From CAVTBT01 sp963733065 (lineage in GTDB: Bacteria; Actinomycetota; Thermoleophilia; Gaiellales; Gaiellaceae), in the NCBI GenBank assembly GCA_963733065.1, contig CAVTBT010000005.1:682001-746000 (forward strand): DNA of 64,000 nt. Direction: 5' to 3'. Position 1 is the stretch's first letter. The number at the start of each line of letters is the position of its first letter. Below are positions 44,512-52,691 of this stretch, piece after piece. The notes under the pieces were generated by a model that searched no databases, was not told the origin of the DNA, and saw nothing but the letters and a program-made list of their open reading frames with translations. The position numbers were made by a program, and so were the translations under genes.

Positions 44512-44528
44512 TCTGGTGGCCTCCCTGC

Positions 44529-44542
44529 CGAACGGTCGTTAG
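44529..44542. promoter_or_regulatory. Putative PaaR operator between paaA and tetR
   Basis: CGAACGGTCGTTAG fits the pattern CNAACGNNCGTTNG, which I recall as the recognition sequence of Thermus PaaR. It fills most of the 32-base divergent gap, so binding would block both genes. Confidence 0.65.
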
Positions 44543-44543
44543 C

Positions 44544-45125
44544 ATGGAGTTTATCGCCACTCGACGCGCTGAGCTAACCCGCATCGCCGCCCGGATGTTC
44601 GCCGAGCGCGGGTACCACGGGACGTCCATGGGGCACCTCGCCGAGGCGATGGGCGTCCAGAAGGGCTCGCTCTACTCGCATACGCCGTCGAAGCAGGATC
44701 TGCTGCTGGAGACGATGCGCGAGGGCGCGGCCGCCTTCCATGCCGGCCTCGACGGCGTTCCCGAGGACGCCCCGGCCGTCGACCGCCTGCGGCTCGCGCT
44801 GCAGGCGCACCTCCATGTCGTCGCCGAGCAGCTGGACGTGGCGACGGTGTTCATCCGCGAGTGGCGGTACCTCGAGGGCGACCGCCGCGAGGAGATCCTG
44901 GCGGAGCGGCGCCGCTACGAGGAACGCTGGCGCGCGCTCGTCCGCGAGGGCGTCGAGCGGGGCGAGCTGCGCACCGACCTCGACGCGGGCGCGACCGCGC
45001 TGCTCGCGCTCTCCGCCGCGAACTGGGCATACACCTGGCTACGCCCCGGCTTCGACACCGACGCGCTCGCCGACCGCTTCGCGGCGACGCTCGTCGACGG
45101 CGTCCGCGGCTACGCGACCCCGTAG
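44544..45125 (+). CDS. TetR-family regulator, likely PaaR (phenylacetate repressor)
   Basis: 193 residues. Helix-turn-helix: RIAARMFAERGYHGTSMGHL, AEAMGVQKGSLYSHTPSKQD. The ligand domain is helical with FIREWRYLEGDRREEILAER, typical of TetR regulators of acyl-CoA metabolism (C-terminal TetR_C_33-like). Position and operator suggest repression of paaABCD until phenylacetyl-CoA is present. ATG 44544 chosen so the operator lies outside the gene. Confidence 0.88.
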   Translation: MEFIATRRAELTRIAARMFAERGYHGTSMGHLAEAMGVQKGSLYSHTPSKQDLLLETMREGAAAFHAGLDGVPEDAPAVDRLRLALQAHLHVVAEQLDVATVFIREWRYLEGDRREEILAERRRYEERWRALVREGVERGELRTDLDAGATALLALSAANWAYTWLRPGFDTDALADRFAATLVDGVRGYATP

Positions 45126-45159
45126 CGTCGAGTCCGCCGACTGGCATGCTCGGCTGGCA

Positions 45160-46029
45160 ATGCCCGCCGCGCTGATCGTCAACCCGTACGCGAGCCGCGT
45201 GGACGAACGGCGACTCGAGGCCGTTCGCGCTGTACTCGGCGAGCCACGCGTGCTGCGAACGGAAGGCCCCGGGCACGCCGGCGAGCTGGCGCAGGACGCC
45301 GAGACGTGGGCCGACGCGATCTACGTCTTCTCCGGCGACGGGGGCTTCAACGAGGTGGTCAACGGCGCCTCCGGGCTCGTGCCGCTCGGCTTCGTCCCCG
45401 GCGGCGGCACGAGCGTGCTGCCACGCGCGCTCGGACTGCCGCGCGATCCGGTGGCGGCCGCGCAGCGGCTCGCGGCCGGTCGCACGAGGCGGATCTCGCT
45501 CGGCCGCGCCAACGGCCGCCGCTTCACGTTCAGCTGCGGCATCGGCATCGACGCCGACGCCGTCCGGCGCGTCGAGGGCCGCGGCAGGCGGGCCGACGGG
45601 CGGCGCGCCGGGGACCTCGCGTTCGCGCTGACGGTCGCCCGCCTGGTCGTGACCGGCGCCTACGCCGAGCCGGCGCTCGAGGTGGAGGGGCTCGGGCCGG
45701 CGGCGTTCGTGCTCGCCGGCAACCTGGTTCCGTACACGTACGCCGGTCGCCTCGGGATCCGGCCGCATCCGCCGCTCACGCCCGAGAGCGGCGTCGACCT
45801 CGTCGCCCCGGCGCGCTTCCGAGTCCGGTCGGTGCCGCGCTTCGCGACGTACGTCCTGCGCGGCCGGGGCGCCGACCGTGCCGGCGACCTCCTCTACCTC
45901 CACGACGTCGATCGTGTCGCCGTGCGCTGCGACCGGCCGTTGCCGCTCCAGGTCGACGGGGAAGACCTTGGCGACGTCACCGAGGTGCTGATCGAGTCAG
46001 AACGCGATGCGCTGACCGTCTTCGTCTAG
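45160..46029 (+). CDS. Diacylglycerol/lipid kinase family protein
   Basis: 289 residues. ALIVNPYASRVDERRLEAV opens the DAGK catalytic domain, FSGDGGFNEVVNG is the GDGT-like nucleotide motif, and GFVPGGGTSVLPRALG the phosphate loop. The second half is the beta-sandwich YegS-like part (FTFSCGIGIDADAVRRVEGR). It probably phosphorylates a membrane lipid or sphingoid-like base. ATG start. Confidence 0.88.
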   Translation: MPAALIVNPYASRVDERRLEAVRAVLGEPRVLRTEGPGHAGELAQDAETWADAIYVFSGDGGFNEVVNGASGLVPLGFVPGGGTSVLPRALGLPRDPVAAAQRLAAGRTRRISLGRANGRRFTFSCGIGIDADAVRRVEGRGRRADGRRAGDLAFALTVARLVVTGAYAEPALEVEGLGPAAFVLAGNLVPYTYAGRLGIRPHPPLTPESGVDLVAPARFRVRSVPRFATYVLRGRGADRAGDLLYLHDVDRVAVRCDRPLPLQVDGEDLGDVTEVLIESERDALTVFV

Positions 46030-46049
46030 CGCACAGTTCCGCACTGGAC

Positions 46050-46067
46050 TATTCCGTCAACGGAATA
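46050..46067. promoter_or_regulatory. Operator palindrome before padR
   Basis: TATTCCGT-CA-ACGGAATA: 8-base perfect arms, ending four bases before the PadR start codon. AT-rich against a GC-rich background. It probably overlaps the promoter and mediates autoregulation. Confidence 0.65.
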
Positions 46068-46071
46068 TAGG

Positions 46072-46632
46072 ATGCGTCCGGTGCCTGCTCCTTCCGAGAC
46101 GCGGACGGCGACGCTGACGACGACCGAGGCGGCGATCCTCGCCCTCGTCGCGAGCCGTGGGGAGGCGTCCGGCTACGACCTGCTCGCGGGTGCGAGGGCG
46201 ACGGTCGGCCACGTCTGGGCGCCCGCCCGCAGCCGCCTGTACGCAGTGCTGCCCCGCCTCGTCGACCGCGGGCTCGCCGAGCGGCGGCGAATCGTGCAGC
46301 GCTCGCGACCCGACAAGCACCTCTACCGGTTGACCGCCGCCGGCGCGGGGGCGCTCGAGGCGTGGCTTACGACGCCCGACCCCGGCGCGGACGATGCCTT
46401 CTACCTCCGGGTGTTCGCAGGCCACCTCATGCCGCGCGAGGCGCTCGTCGAGCACGTACTGCAGTTCAGGCGCGACACCGAGGAGCGGCTCGCCGTGCTG
46501 CGCGAGATCGAGCCCACGAATCGCCGCGAGGGCAGCGACCTCGGCGGCTGGTTCATGCTGCGGCTCGGGATCGAGCGCGCCGAGCACTCGCTGCGCTGGG
46601 CGGACTGGGTGCTCGAGGAGCTGGCCGGGTGA
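46072..46632 (+). CDS. PadR-family transcription regulator
   Basis: 186 residues. Winged helix: LTTTEAAILALVASRGEASG, YDLLAGARATVGHVWAPARS, RLYAVLPRLVDRGLAERRR, followed by the PadR C-terminal helical domain (LMPREALVEHVLQFRRDTEE). It contains several Trp in the dimer region (GGWFMLRLGIERAEHSLRWA). ATG start four bases after the palindrome, perhaps leaderless. Overlaps the S41 protease start (GTGA). Its ligand is unknown, classically phenolic acids or drugs. Confidence 0.9.
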   Translation: MRPVPAPSETRTATLTTTEAAILALVASRGEASGYDLLAGARATVGHVWAPARSRLYAVLPRLVDRGLAERRRIVQRSRPDKHLYRLTAAGAGALEAWLTTPDPGADDAFYLRVFAGHLMPREALVEHVLQFRRDTEERLAVLREIEPTNRREGSDLGGWFMLRLGIERAEHSLRWADWVLEELAG

Positions 46633-47855
46633 CGCGGACTGCATGCGCCCTGCTCGCTGCCGCGCTGCTGTCGGGCTGCGGGGCGGCCGAGCGGCCCGCC
46701 GCTCGCCCGTCACCGCTCCAGCGCGAGATCACCTCGCTGGTCGACCGGATGGAGCGCCTGCACCCGAACCTCTTCCACGCGGTGCCGCGCCCACGCTTCC
46801 GCGCCGCCGCTGTGGATCTGGCGCGGCGCGCGCCAGGGCTGTCGCGCGCCGAGCTCGTCGTGGGGCTCATGCGCCTGACGGCCCTTCCGGGCCCGCGGGA
46901 GGGGCACACCGGCATCTACCCGCTCGACCCGGGTCACCCGCGCCCGCTGACCTTCTTTCCGCTGCGGCTCTACGACTTCGCGGACGGGCTCCATGTCGTC
47001 GGTGCCGCCGGCCGCCCGGAGCTCGTCGGCAAGCGGCTGACCGCCGTCGGCGGCACGCCGATCGCGCGCGTGCTCGACCTGGTGCGCCCACTCGTGCCGC
47101 ACGACAACGAGTCGAGTCGCCGCTGGCTGCTGCCGGAGTACCTCGTCGCCGCCGAAGTGCTGGCCGGCCTCGGCCTGGCGGGGGAGCGATCGGCGTCGTT
47201 CGGGTTCGCCGACGGCACGAGTGCGACGCTCGCGGCGGTCTCCGCCGCCGCGTACGTCGCGGCGCACGGCAGCGCCCTCGACCATCCGCAGCCGTCCAGG
47301 CCTCCTCTCTGGCTGCAGCGCGGTGACCGGGTGCACTGGCTCGCGAGCATCGACCGCGGGCGTGCGGTCTACCTCGCGTACCGCGAGACGTCGTATCCCG
47401 ATCCGGCGCTCGTCGCCCGGCTCGTGAGGCTCGGCAGCCGTGCCTCCGTTCGGCGCGTGGTGGTGGACGTCCGGCTGAATCACGGCGGCAACAACCAGAC
47501 CTACGGGCCGCTGCTCGACGCGCTGCGGCGGCCGGCGATCGGCCGCAAGGCGGCGCTCCTCGTCGGCCGGGCGACCTTCTCTGCGGCCGGGAACCTCGCG
47601 GCCGAGGTGGCCGTCCGCACGCGGACGCGCCTCGTCGGCGAGCCGGTCGGCGGCGCGCCGAACCAGTGGGGCGACTCCGCCCCGCTGCAGCTCGCCGGCG
47701 CAGGCCTGCAGGCGCACGTCGCGACCGTGTACGTCGAGGTCGCGCCGTCGCTCGGAACGCGCGCAGCTCTCGAGCCCGACGTCCGCGTCACGGAGACGGC
47801 CGCCGACTTCTTCGCCGGCCGCGACCCGGTGCTCGCCCGCGCGCTCGCCCGCTGA
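46629..47855 (+). CDS. S41-family peptidase-like lipoprotein
   Basis: 408 residues. Signal peptide with lipobox LLSGC (VTRTACALLAAALLSGCGAA). The C-terminal S41 tail-protease fold has VVVDVRLNHGGNNQTYGPLL and the nucleophile region LLVGRATFSAAGNLAAEVAV (Ser), then EPVGGAPNQWGDS. There is no clear PDZ domain. Likely anchored outside the membrane. GTG overlaps the PadR stop. Confidence 0.85.
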   Translation: MTRTACALLAAALLSGCGAAERPAARPSPLQREITSLVDRMERLHPNLFHAVPRPRFRAAAVDLARRAPGLSRAELVVGLMRLTALPGPREGHTGIYPLDPGHPRPLTFFPLRLYDFADGLHVVGAAGRPELVGKRLTAVGGTPIARVLDLVRPLVPHDNESSRRWLLPEYLVAAEVLAGLGLAGERSASFGFADGTSATLAAVSAAAYVAAHGSALDHPQPSRPPLWLQRGDRVHWLASIDRGRAVYLAYRETSYPDPALVARLVRLGSRASVRRVVVDVRLNHGGNNQTYGPLLDALRRPAIGRKAALLVGRATFSAAGNLAAEVAVRTRTRLVGEPVGGAPNQWGDSAPLQLAGAGLQAHVATVYVEVAPSLGTRAALEPDVRVTETAADFFAGRDPVLARALAR

Positions 47856-47885
47856 CCGAGAGCCCGGCCCTGCGTCTCAGGAGGT

Positions 47886-48770
47886 GTGCGCCGCGCGCTC
47901 CTGCTCCTCGTCCTCGGCTCCGCCTTCGCCCTGCTCCTGGCCGGCTGCGGCGAGGGCGACGAGTCCGGCAAGGACGACCCAGTCGCCGATGACGCGGCGC
48001 GGCTCTTCGAGTACGACCCGTCCCGCCCGCTCGGGGTCACCGAAGGCGAGACGGTCACCGACCTGCTCTACACGCTGAGGGGCGTGTCCTTCGCGAGTTC
48101 GGCCGGCGATCGCGTACCGGGCATTGTCGCCCTCCCCGGAGCGAAGCATCAGGGCGCGCCCGGCGTGATCTTCATGCACGGCTCCGGCGGGACGCGCATC
48201 GATTTCATCGACGAGGCGGCGAAGCTCGCCGCTCGCGGGGTCGTGGCGATGACGATCGACTCGCCGTTCGCGCGCTCGCCGCGGGAGGACGTGCGCGCGG
48301 GCTACGGCGACGACGCGACGATCCGACGGCTGATGCTCCAGAACGTCAAGGACCTCCGCCGCGGGCTCGACGTGCTCGTCGACCACTACGGCGTCGACCC
48401 GGAGCGCACCGCGATCGTCGGCTACAGCATGGGCGTGCAGGCGGCGGCGCTCGCCGCGGCGGTCGACCCGCGCGTCCAGGCGGTGGTGCTCATGGCCGGC
48501 CGGGCGCATCCCTCCGGCCCCGAGGGCCAGCGGAACCCGATCTTCGAGGAGCTCGACACGGTCCACTACGTCGATCACCTCGCGCCGGCGCGCGTGCTCC
48601 TGCAGGGTGGCACCAGGGATCAGATCATCGGCCGCGCCGAGATGGAGGAGCTGTTCGCGGCGACCAGCGACCCGAAGGAGATCCGCTGGTATCAGGCCGG
48701 TCACGAGCTCGGCTTCGCGTCCCAGCGCGAGCGTCTCGACTGGCTCAGCGAGGCCCTGGCCCTGCGGTAA
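47886..48770 (+). CDS. Alpha/beta hydrolase lipoprotein (dienelactone hydrolase-like)
   Basis: 294 residues. Lipobox LLAGC after a hydrophobic signal. GVIFMHGSGGTRIDF is the oxyanion strand, IVGYSMGVQAAAL the nucleophile elbow (G-x-S-x-G), and GHELGF holds the probable catalytic His, with an Asp in GGTRDQII. The substrate is unknown; surface ester hydrolysis is inferred. GTG start. Located 13 bases before the second E1alpha gene. Confidence 0.87.
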   Translation: MRRALLLLVLGSAFALLLAGCGEGDESGKDDPVADDAARLFEYDPSRPLGVTEGETVTDLLYTLRGVSFASSAGDRVPGIVALPGAKHQGAPGVIFMHGSGGTRIDFIDEAAKLAARGVVAMTIDSPFARSPREDVRAGYGDDATIRRLMLQNVKDLRRGLDVLVDHYGVDPERTAIVGYSMGVQAAALAAAVDPRVQAVVLMAGRAHPSGPEGQRNPIFEELDTVHYVDHLAPARVLLQGGTRDQIIGRAEMEELFAATSDPKEIRWYQAGHELGFASQRERLDWLSEALALR

Positions 48771-48783
48771 GGTCTCCGGCGCG

Positions 48784-49854
48784 ATGGCGCAGATCGTCCC
48801 TGCCGAGCGCGACCTGCGCCGCGTCATCGGCGACGGCGAGACGGTTCCGGACGGCGAGGTCGACGGCCTCTCCGCGGACGACCTGCTCGCCCTCTACCGC
48901 CAGCTGGTGCTGCTCCGGACGTACGACGAGCGCTCGGTCGTCTACCACCGCCAGGGCCGCATCGGCACCTACGCGATCTTCTGGAACCACGAGGCGATGC
49001 AGGTCGGCTCGGCCTTCGCGCTCGAGGATCGCGACTGGATCTTCCCGAGCTACCGCGAGTCGGCGATCGGCGTGCTGCGCGGTCTGCCGGTGAGCACCGT
49101 CCTGTCGTGGTGGCGCGGGCATCCGGCGGGCTGGTGGAACCCGGCCGAGATCAACGTCGCGTCGATCTGCGTGCCGATCGCGACGCACGTGCCCCACGCC
49201 GCCGGGCTCGCCTGGGGGAAACGCCTGAAGGGCGAGGACGCGGTCGCGATCGCCTATTTCGGCGACGGCGCGACCTCGGAGGGCGCGTTCCACGAGGGCG
49301 CGAACTTCGCCGGCGTGATGAAGGCGCCGCTCGTGCTGCTCTGCAACAACAACGGCTGGGCGATCTCGACCCCGGTCTCCGCGCAGACCGCGGCCGAGAC
49401 GCTTGCCGACAAGGCGGCCGGCTACGGGATCCCGGCCGTGCGGGTGGACGGCTGCGACGTGCTCGCCGTCTACGAGGCGACGCGTGCGGCGGTGGAGCGC
49501 GGCCGCGCCGGCGACGGGCCGACCTTCATCGAGGCTGTCAGCTACCGCGCTGCGCCCCATGCCACCGCCGACGATCCGAGCGTGTACATCGACGCGGAGC
49601 GGGTGGAGGAGGAACGCCGCAACGAGTGCGTGGGCCGCTACGAGCGGTACCTGCGGCGGCTCGGCGTGCTGGACGACGAGACGGCCGAGGCCGCGAAGCA
49701 GGAGGCGCTCGACGCCATGCGCGCCGGCATCGCCGAGGCGGAGGCGGAGCCGCCGGGGGACGCGTCCCTGCTGTTCGACCACGCGCTCGCCGAGCCGCCG
49801 GCCTCGTTCGAGCACGACCTGGCCGAGGTGCGGAGGCTGCAGGCGCGTGGCTGA
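48784..49854 (+). CDS. Pyruvate dehydrogenase-type E1 component, alpha subunit (cluster 2)
   Basis: 356 residues. RQGRIGTYAIFWNHEAMQVG and the preceding YHRQ match PdhA-type E1alpha; FPSYRESAIGVLRG follows. The cofactor motif GDGATSEGAFHEGANFAG with LLCNNNGWAIST is canonical (GDG...NN). More pyruvate-like than the cluster 1 enzyme. ATG start. E1beta begins inside its last codons. Confidence 0.94.
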   Translation: MAQIVPAERDLRRVIGDGETVPDGEVDGLSADDLLALYRQLVLLRTYDERSVVYHRQGRIGTYAIFWNHEAMQVGSAFALEDRDWIFPSYRESAIGVLRGLPVSTVLSWWRGHPAGWWNPAEINVASICVPIATHVPHAAGLAWGKRLKGEDAVAIAYFGDGATSEGAFHEGANFAGVMKAPLVLLCNNNGWAISTPVSAQTAAETLADKAAGYGIPAVRVDGCDVLAVYEATRAAVERGRAGDGPTFIEAVSYRAAPHATADDPSVYIDAERVEEERRNECVGRYERYLRRLGVLDDETAEAAKQEALDAMRAGIAEAEAEPPGDASLLFDHALAEPPASFEHDLAEVRRLQARG

Positions 49855-50821
49855 GCGATTCCTCGTCGAGGCTGTCAACGACGCCCTGCACGTCGAGCTC
49901 GAGCGCGACGACACCGTGATGGTGATGGGCGAGGACGTCGGCCGGGCCGGCGGCGTCTTCCGAGCGACGGCGGGGCTGCGCGAGCGGTTCGGGCCGGACC
50001 GCTGCGTCGACACACCGCTCGCCGAGGCCGGGATCCTCGGCACCGCCGTCGGTCTCTGCATGGCCGGCTGGCGGCCGGTCTGCGAGATGCAGTACGACGC
50101 GTTCTCCTACCCCTGCCTCGACCAGCTCATCACCCACGTCGGGCGCTACCGCTGGCGCACCGGCGGCGCGATGACCTTCCCGCTGACGATCCGCATGCCC
50201 TACGGCGGCGGCGTCCGCGCGCCGGAGCTGCACGACGATTCGCCGGAGACGTACTACGTGCACACGCCGGGGGTGAAGGTGGCGATCCCCTCGACGCCGG
50301 CCGACGCGAAGGGCCTGCTCGCCGCCGCGATCCGCGATCCCGACCCGGTGGTCGTCTTCGAGCCGAAGCTCGTCTACCGGACGGCGCGCGGCGAGGTGCC
50401 CGAGGGTGAGCACGTCGTGCCGCTCGGACGGGCGCGCCTCGCGCGCGAGGGCACCGACGTCACGCTCGTCGCCTACGGCGCAATGGTCGCGGTCGCCGAG
50501 GCCGCCGCCGACCAGCTCGCGGACGAAGCCTCGTGCGAGGTGCTGGACGTGCGCACGCTGAAGCCGCTCGACGAGGAGGCGCTGCTCGCTTCGGCGGGCA
50601 AGACCGGGCGCGTTGTGATCGTCCAGGAGGCGCCGCGCACGCTCGGCTACGCGGCCGAGCTCGCCGCCATCCTGGCCGAGAAGGCGATCCTCGACCTGCG
50701 CGGGCCCGTCCTGCGCGTGACGGGCTATGACGTGCCGTATCCGTACTGGCAGCTCGAGGATCTCTACATGCCGTCGGTGGCGCGGGTGGCGGACGCCGCT
50801 CGCCGCCTGCTCGCGTTCTAG
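49847..50821 (+). CDS. Pyruvate dehydrogenase-type E1 component, beta subunit (cluster 2)
   Basis: 324 residues. VMVMGEDVGRAGGVFRATAG and DTPLAEAGILGTAVGLCMAG are the E1beta hallmark; the C-terminal domain has VVIVQEAPRTLGYAAELAA. GTG start overlaps the E1alpha end by eight bases. The TAG stop overlaps the amidase start (TAGTG). Confidence 0.94.
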   Translation: MAERFLVEAVNDALHVELERDDTVMVMGEDVGRAGGVFRATAGLRERFGPDRCVDTPLAEAGILGTAVGLCMAGWRPVCEMQYDAFSYPCLDQLITHVGRYRWRTGGAMTFPLTIRMPYGGGVRAPELHDDSPETYYVHTPGVKVAIPSTPADAKGLLAAAIRDPDPVVVFEPKLVYRTARGEVPEGEHVVPLGRARLAREGTDVTLVAYGAMVAVAEAAADQLADEASCEVLDVRTLKPLDEEALLASAGKTGRVVIVQEAPRTLGYAAELAAILAEKAILDLRGPVLRVTGYDVPYPYWQLEDLYMPSVARVADAARRLLAF

Positions 50822-51678
50822 TGGCGACCCACGAGCTGCCGCTCGAGCGCCGCACGCTGCACGGGCACTTCTCGCGTGACCTCGAGCCGGTGCTCTCGAT
50901 CGAGCCCGGGGACTCGGTGCGCCTGGCGACGCCCAACGCAGGCTGGGAGGTCGAGCGCGACGTGGAGTTCGTGCCGCGCGTGGACGGGCTCGACGACGGG
51001 CACGCCCTTGCCGGGCCGATCGAGGTGCGCGGGGCGCTCGCGGGCCAGACGCTGGCCGTGCGGATCGACGAGGTGCGGCACGGGCCGTGGGGCGTGACCC
51101 TCACCGAGCATCCGCACCGGATCGAATGGGAGCTCGACGCCGGGTACGGCCGCGGCGCCGGCCGCACCGTCCGGCTCGCGCCGTTCCTCGGGGTGCTCGG
51201 CATGCCGCCGCCCGAGCCGGGCATCCATCCCACCGCTCCGCCGCGCCCGTGCGGTGGCAACATCGACTGCAAGGAGCTCGTCGCCGGGACGACCCTCTTC
51301 CTGCCGATCCCGGTCGACGGCGCGCTGTTCTCGGCCGGTGACGGGCACGCGGCGCAGGGCGACGGGGAGGTCTCCGGGACGGCGATCGAGTGCCCGGCTG
51401 AAGCGCAACTGACGCTCGACCTGCGCGACGACCTGCAGCTCGAGTGGCCCGTCGCCCGCATCGCCGGTGCGTGGCTGACCTTCGGCTTCGACGAGCACCT
51501 CGGCCGCGCCGCCCGCATCGCGGTCGACGGCATGCTCGATCTGATGGAGCGCGAGCTCGGGCTCGACCGCAGCGACGCACTCGGGTTCGCGAGCGTCGTC
51601 GTCGACCTTCGCGTGACGCAGGTCGTGAACGGCTCGCTCGGGGTCCACGCCGTTTTGCGAGACGACGCGCTCGGGTGA
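50821..51678 (+). CDS. Acetamidase/formamidase family protein
   Basis: 285 residues. PCGGNIDCKELVAGTTLFLP and GALFSAGDGHAAQGDGEVSG are the FmdA/AmdA family blocks, the latter with His and acidic metal ligands. Hydrolyses a simple amide, releasing ammonia; the substrate is unknown. GTG start overlaps the E1beta stop, and its stop overlaps the next start (GTGA), so it is part of the dehydrogenase operon. Confidence 0.9.
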   Translation: MATHELPLERRTLHGHFSRDLEPVLSIEPGDSVRLATPNAGWEVERDVEFVPRVDGLDDGHALAGPIEVRGALAGQTLAVRIDEVRHGPWGVTLTEHPHRIEWELDAGYGRGAGRTVRLAPFLGVLGMPPPEPGIHPTAPPRPCGGNIDCKELVAGTTLFLPIPVDGALFSAGDGHAAQGDGEVSGTAIECPAEAQLTLDLRDDLQLEWPVARIAGAWLTFGFDEHLGRAARIAVDGMLDLMERELGLDRSDALGFASVVVDLRVTQVVNGSLGVHAVLRDDALG

Positions 51679-52298
51679 GCGATCCGCCGTACCGGATCGA
51701 GACGGAGCGCCTCGTCGTCCGCTGCTGGGATCCCCGCGACGCGGCGCTGCTCAAGGACGCGGTCGACTCGAGCCTCGATGACCTGCGCGAATGGATGCCG
51801 TGGGCGCACGACGAGCCGCAGCCTGTGGCGCAGAAGGTGGCGCTCGTCCGGCGGTTCCGCGGGGAGTTCGACCTCGGGCAGGACTTCGTCTACGGCATCT
51901 TCGATCGTGACGAGTTGGAGGTGGTCGGCGGGACGGGCCTGCACACCAGGGTCGGCGCCGACGCGTTCGAGATCGGATACTGGATCAGGGCGAGCCGCGG
52001 CGGCGAGGGCCTCGCCACCGAGGCGACTGCGGCGCTGACGCGCGTCGCGCTCGAGCACTGCGGCGCCGAGCGGGTCGAGATCCGTGTCGACCCGGCGAAC
52101 GCGAGGAGCGCCCGCATCCCGGAGAAGCTCGGCTTCTTCGTCGAGGCGACGCTTCGCCGGCGCCTCCCGGCCTTCGGGGAGCAGACGCATTCGCGCGACG
52201 TGACCGTGTTCACGCTGTTCCGCGAACAGCTCGCCGACACGCCGTGCGCAGGCGCACGCGTGCAGGCGTTCGACGCGGCCGGCGCCCGCGTCCTGTGA
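51675..52298 (+). CDS. GNAT acetyltransferase
   Basis: 207 residues. RIETERLVVRCWDPRDAALL opens the RimJ-like fold, IGYWIRASRGGEGLATEATA is the CoA loop, and RSARIPEKLGFFVEATLRRR the C-terminal block. GTG overlaps the amidase stop. Target unknown. Confidence 0.88.
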   Translation: MSDPPYRIETERLVVRCWDPRDAALLKDAVDSSLDDLREWMPWAHDEPQPVAQKVALVRRFRGEFDLGQDFVYGIFDRDELEVVGGTGLHTRVGADAFEIGYWIRASRGGEGLATEATAALTRVALEHCGAERVEIRVDPANARSARIPEKLGFFVEATLRRRLPAFGEQTHSRDVTVFTLFREQLADTPCAGARVQAFDAAGARVL

Positions 52299-52681
52299 GC
52301 GACCGGCTGCGACTGTGGCTCGAGCGAGCGGAGCGCGGCTTCTACCTCCGCGACGCAGCCACGGGCGAACCCGTCCGCTGGGAGGACCCGCGGATCCGGG
52401 TCGTGCCGGTCGCCGGCGTCTCCTACCGTCCGGAGGCCGCCGCCGACGCGTCCTTCGACCCAGGGCGGCGTCTCGCACTCGTCCCCGAGCCCGAGAACGA
52501 GCACGACTCGAACGCCGTCGGGGTCTGGAACGAGGAGCGGACGCTGCAGGCGGGCTACGTGCCCGCGGCGGTCGCTCCGGACCTTGTCGGCGACGAGCAG
52601 GCGGTGTCGCTCTGGCGGCCCGACGGCGGATTGCGCGTCCTGATCGCGCCGGCGGACGCCTGGATCGGGACGCCCCGCTAG
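52295..52681 (+). CDS. Stand-alone HIRAN domain protein
   Basis: 128 residues. VVPVAGVSYRPEAAADASFD, then RRLALVPEPENEHDSNAVGV and LQAGYVPAAVA match HIRAN (L-x-x-E-P-x-N-x-x-D-x-N-A-V). In helicases HIRAN binds DNA ends; as an independent domain its role is unknown. GTGA overlap with the GNAT gene; the E2 start follows ten bases after its stop. Confidence 0.85.
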   Translation: MSDRLRLWLERAERGFYLRDAATGEPVRWEDPRIRVVPVAGVSYRPEAAADASFDPGRRLALVPEPENEHDSNAVGVWNEERTLQAGYVPAAVAPDLVGDEQAVSLWRPDGGLRVLIAPADAWIGTPR

Positions 52682-52691
52682 GCTCGCGGCC

